Part shown: piece after piece, positions 34,081-36,255 of the stretch | Layout of the letters: the number at the start of each line of letters is the position of its first letter | Numbering within the stretch: the first letter of the stretch is position 1 | DNA from: DATFRX01 sp035630615 | Lineage (GTDB): Bacteria; Actinomycetota; Actinomycetes; Propionibacteriales; Nocardioidaceae | Reading direction: 5' to 3' | NCBI GenBank assembly: GCA_035630615.1 | Contig: DASQKI010000082.1 | Coordinates: 1-36,255 of the forward strand | DNA length: 36,255 nt | Program-made: the position numbers and the translations under genes | Notes under the pieces: generated by a model | What the model was told of the DNA's origin: nothing | The model's database searches: none | What the model saw: only the letters and a program-made list of their open reading frames with translations

Positions 34081-34278
34081 ATGCGCGTGAGGATGAAGGT
34101 CAAGCTGACGGGGAGCCTCAACGGCCAGGCGTATCTGGATGCGGGCAAGCAGTTCGAGGTCCCCGATGTAGCCGGAGCGAACCTGTGCGACCGAGGCTTC
34201 GCGGAGCCGGTTGCTCAGAAGGCGTCCGACAGGGAAGAGAAGGCCGTCCCGAAGAAGCGGGCTGAGAAGCGCGGCTGA
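34081..34278 (+). CDS. Small phage head protein
   Basis: 65 residues from ATG 34081 (GAGAGGA upstream). An in-frame ATG at 34015 lies inside the capsid terminator and is rejected. Sequence VKLTGSLNGQAYLDAGKQFE then VPDVAGANLCDRGFAEP and a very basic Lys/Arg tail. The VPD-x-x-A-x-x-L pattern recurs in the gene at 35356, suggesting two related small domains. Function unknown; the position fits a head or connector accessory protein. Confidence 0.75.
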   Translation: MRVRMKVKLTGSLNGQAYLDAGKQFEVPDVAGANLCDRGFAEPVAQKASDREEKAVPKKRAEKRG

Positions 34279-34281
34279 CCC

Positions 34282-34902
34282 ATGGCTCTGACCTACTTCA
34301 CGATCGCCGAGTTCCGGTCGTTGCCCGACATGGACAGCACCGCGAGGTACCCGGACGCCAAGCTGACCGCAGCGGGCGAGTGGATCGAGTCGGTCATCGA
34401 GCGCGAGGTCGGGACCTCGTTCGCGGCACGGTCCAGGACCGAGACGCTGAACGGTGACGATCAGTGCGACGGTGGGCTGAAGCTCGCGACGCCGTACGTG
34501 CTCTCAGTGACCGCCGTGACCTCTAACGGGGTTGTGTTCGGCGTACCAGAACTTGCCGAGGTCTCAGTCCGCGACGGGATCGCGTTTCGTCGTCCGGCTG
34601 GCACCTACGTCGGCTTCACGGCTTGGGACTACGGCTTCCGCAACATCGTCATCACCTACAACGGCGGCTACTCAGCGACTCCTCCCAGCGACGTAAAGGA
34701 CGCGGCTCTCCAGGCAGCGCGCTACCGAGTGATCCGCACTACGACCGGTGGAGGACTGACGGACAGGGCGATCTCGACTTCCAACGAGATGGGCACCACC
34801 CAGCTCGCCATCGCTGGCATGAACCGACCGACCGGGCTGCCTGATGTCGACTCGGTGATCTGCGGATGGCGGGACAAGCTCAACCTGTTTGGTTTCGGCT
34901 GA
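34282..34902 (+). CDS. Head-tail connector (gp6/gp15-like adaptor)
   Basis: 206 residues from ATG 34282, 3 bp after the previous stop. An N-terminal helical part (FTIAEFRSLPDMDSTARYPD, LTAAGEWIESVIEREVGTSF) is followed by a beta-rich domain with FRNIVITYNGGYSATPPSDVKDAALQAARYRVIRT. That ITYxxGY...P..vk.A....a motif is characteristic of phage head-tail adaptor proteins that sit under the portal. Ends with DVDSVICGWRDKLNLFGFG. Confidence 0.85.
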   Translation: MALTYFTIAEFRSLPDMDSTARYPDAKLTAAGEWIESVIEREVGTSFAARSRTETLNGDDQCDGGLKLATPYVLSVTAVTSNGVVFGVPELAEVSVRDGIAFRRPAGTYVGFTAWDYGFRNIVITYNGGYSATPPSDVKDAALQAARYRVIRTTTGGGLTDRAISTSNEMGTTQLAIAGMNRPTGLPDVDSVICGWRDKLNLFGFG

Positions 34903-34903
34903 G

Positions 34904-35347
34904 ATGGCCGGGTCAATCGTCGTCGCCTGCAAGCAGGCGCTCATCGAGTTCTTGCAGACCCGTGAGCTGTTGAACGACGTTCAGATCACCTATGGGTGGC
35001 CTGGAGACGAAGAGGCGCAGCGTGAGCGGATCTTCTGTGGGCGCTCCCGAGCTGAACACACCCAGGCGGCGCTAAAGGCCGGGAGGCGGTTCCGAGCCGA
35101 GGAGTCGACCTTCGATGTGGTGATCCAGGTCGAGATGGTCGGTGGCTCTCCTGAAGAGGCCGAAGAGCGCGCCTTGGAGATCGGTACCGAGGTCGAGGAG
35201 TGCATCGCCGACGAGAAGTACCTCGGAGGCGTCGAGGGGCTGCATTACGCCGTCGTCTCGGGCTGGCTTCTCGACTCGCTCTATAACGACCAGGGCTCGC
35301 TCGCCGAGCTGACCTACACCGTCCAGTACCGAGCACGGCTCACCTGA
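34904..35347 (+). CDS. Tail terminator / tail completion protein
   Basis: 147 residues from ATG 34904, 1 bp after the connector's stop; a GTG at 34889 would overlap it. An N-terminal helix (SIVVACKQALIEFLQTRELL) is followed by alternating strands (VQITYGWPGDE, STFDVVIQVEMVGG), an acidic helix (EEAEERALEIGTEVEECIAD) and a final strand pair (LAELTYTVQYRARLT). This is the usual pattern of tail-terminator proteins that cap the tail tube at the neck. Position between connector and tube genes agrees. Family call moderate. Confidence 0.75.
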   Translation: MAGSIVVACKQALIEFLQTRELLNDVQITYGWPGDEEAQRERIFCGRSRAEHTQAALKAGRRFRAEESTFDVVIQVEMVGGSPEEAEERALEIGTEVEECIADEKYLGGVEGLHYAVVSGWLLDSLYNDQGSLAELTYTVQYRARLT

Positions 35348-35355
35348 GGAGCGTA

Positions 35356-35532
35356 ATGAAGAAGATCAAGTACGTCGGCTCGCACGACGAGGTTGAGATC
35401 GGCGAGACCGGTCTTCTCTGCAAGCGCGGCGAGTCCGTCGAGGTCCCCGACGAGCTGGCCGAGAGCCTGCTCGAACAGCCGTCCAATTGGGAGCCCGTGA
35501 AGGCCACCACCACCAAGAACAAGGAGGCGTGA
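35356..35532 (+). CDS. Small phage protein before the tail tube gene
   Basis: 58 residues from ATG 35356 with GAGGAG upstream. MKKIKYVGSHDEVEIGETGL, KRGESVEVPDELAESLLEQP, then a Thr/Lys tail. It shares the VPD-x-x-A-x-x-L core with the gene at 34081. Likely a small structural or neck-associated protein. Ends 1 bp before the tail tube start. Confidence 0.75.
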   Translation: MKKIKYVGSHDEVEIGETGLLCKRGESVEVPDELAESLLEQPSNWEPVKATTTKNKEA

Positions 35533-35533
35533 C

Positions 35534-36255
35534 ATGGGCGCGCTTGACCATCAGCTCGGCATCGTTGACGAGGTGACGTACGGCACCGCCGTCACAGTCA
35601 CCAAGTTCTTCGAGTACAACAGCGAGTCGATCACCGAGACCGAAGGACGCACCGAGGGAGATCCGCTCCGCTCCGGCACGTTCGTTCAGCGCAACGATCG
35701 GTTCACGCCGTTCTTCATGGGTGCTGCCGGCACGGTCCAGCTCGATGTGATGACCAAGGGTTTCGGCTATCTGCTCAAGCACATGACCGGCGCGGTTGCT
35801 ACGACTGGTCCCACCGAGACCACCGTGTACGTACACACCGGCACGGTCGGCGAGCTGATCGGTGACATGTTCACCTGTCAGGTCAACCGACCGTTCCACC
35901 CGGCAGGCACGAACCAGGCGTTCACCTACTCGGGCGGCAAGATCACTCGGTGGACCCTCGCCAACTCGGTGGATGGCAACTTGGTCTGCGACTTGGAGTG
36001 CGACTTCCAGACCGTCTCCGACGCTGTTGCCCTCGCCACGGTGTCTTACCCGGCATCGATGGAGAACCTGACCTGGGCCGGTGGCGTCGTCTCGATCGGT
36101 GGCAGCAACTACGACGTGACCGAGTTCTCGGTGTCCTTCGACAATGCGGCCAACGTGGACCGTCGCCAGATCCGGGGCAACACGCTGAAGAAGGAGCCGA
36201 CTAACGGTCGGCGGCAGGGCGAGTTCAGCCTTCGGGCCGACTTTGACTCGTTGAC
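35534..36255 (+). CDS. Major tail tube protein, 3' end outside window
   Basis: At least 240 residues from ATG 35534, preceded by AGGAGGCG in the previous gene's end. Siphophage tail tube type: GALDHQLGIVDEVTYGTAVT at the N-terminus (the usual tube start pattern), FFEYNSESITETEGRTEGDP, FMGAAGTVQLDVMTKGFGYL, then WTLANSVDGNLVCDLECDFQ and SIGGSNYDVTEFSVSFDNAA. A tail with a tube but, so far, no sheath gene suggests a siphovirus. The chaperone genes (usually with a frameshift) and tape measure would follow outside. Confidence 0.9.
   Translation, partial: MGALDHQLGIVDEVTYGTAVTVTKFFEYNSESITETEGRTEGDPLRSGTFVQRNDRFTPFFMGAAGTVQLDVMTKGFGYLLKHMTGAVATTGPTETTVYVHTGTVGELIGDMFTCQVNRPFHPAGTNQAFTYSGGKITRWTLANSVDGNLVCDLECDFQTVSDAVALATVSYPASMENLTWAGGVVSIGGSNYDVTEFSVSFDNAANVDRRQIRGNTLKKEPTNGRRQGEFSLRADFDSL

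Larger units (their letters stand above)
24901..36255. mobile_element. Prophage inserted in tadA (left end to window edge)
   Basis: Starts at the break in tadA after codon 273 (about 24900) and runs off the right edge. Content: small cargo genes, a minus-strand tail-type block, then terminase, portal, prohead protease, major capsid, connectors and tail tube. GC at third positions drops compared with host genes. No integrase, repressor or lysis gene is visible, so they must lie beyond 36255 or be lost. The attR half and exact core cannot be defined from this window. The truncated terminase and repeat gene at 29415 argue that this copy may be defective. Confidence 0.9.

Overview
The window is very GC-rich, with frequent CGTACG/CGTAC words, actinobacterial gene families (GuaB1, Ssd/TadA, SigE-like ECF factor, LytTR two-component system) and GTG starts. 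It is probably an actinobacterial chromosome, plausibly a Nocardioidaceae-like (Propionibacteriales) organism. That placement is inference from style and gene content only. From about 24,900 to the right edge the DNA is a prophage, visibly less GC-rich at third codon positions.

Host part, left to right. A partial hydantoinase/5-oxoprolinase (1-1752, minus) and a small membrane protein are followed by three consecutive minus-strand genes that are all damaged: a secreted GH25 lysozyme, a secreted SH3-like protein and an ECF sigma factor. Next is an acetate block: acetyl-CoA synthetase (4901-6874), a DUF4393/DUF445 pair, an ActP-type cation/acetate symporter with its DUF485 partner, and a second symporter operon headed by a LytTR response regulator. 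The LytS-type kinase that looks like its partner sits about 4 kb away. Between them lie YciI, GuaB1, a secreted beta-propeller protein and the remains of a divergent ArsR/MFS pair that lost both 5' ends. Then come a methyltransferase, a Fic-fold protein with a degraded active site, an HAD-IB phosphatase, and the septum/pilus genes ssd and tadA, with two DnaA-box sequences between the HAD gene and ssd. Several intergenic gaps hold long perfect inverted repeats, and one bipartite palindromic element occurs twice.

Prophage part. tadA is cut after codon 273 by foreign DNA, which I read as the attL side of a prophage. The first 2 kb of phage DNA carries a three-gene operon ending in a lipoprotein, a lone membrane protein and a small cytoplasmic protein, separated by strong terminators. 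A minus-strand block of tail-type genes follows, including a protein with about 19 repeats of 21 residues. It abuts, head to head, a terminase large subunit gene that has also lost its 5' end. From there an ordinary HK97-type morphogenesis operon runs on the plus strand: terminase, small membrane protein, portal, prohead protease, major capsid, head-tail connector proteins and tail tube (cut by the window edge).

The most unusual signal is the 122-nt leader of the capsid gene. It holds two tandem hairpins of the same shape with compensatory base changes, followed by mutually exclusive pairings around the capsid ribosome-binding site, which looks like an autoregulatory RNA switch. Other points of note are the exact insertion into tadA, the double-truncation junction at 29,415, the degenerate Fic protein that keeps its inhibitory motif, and the clustered homopolymer frameshifts at 3.2-4.4 kb.
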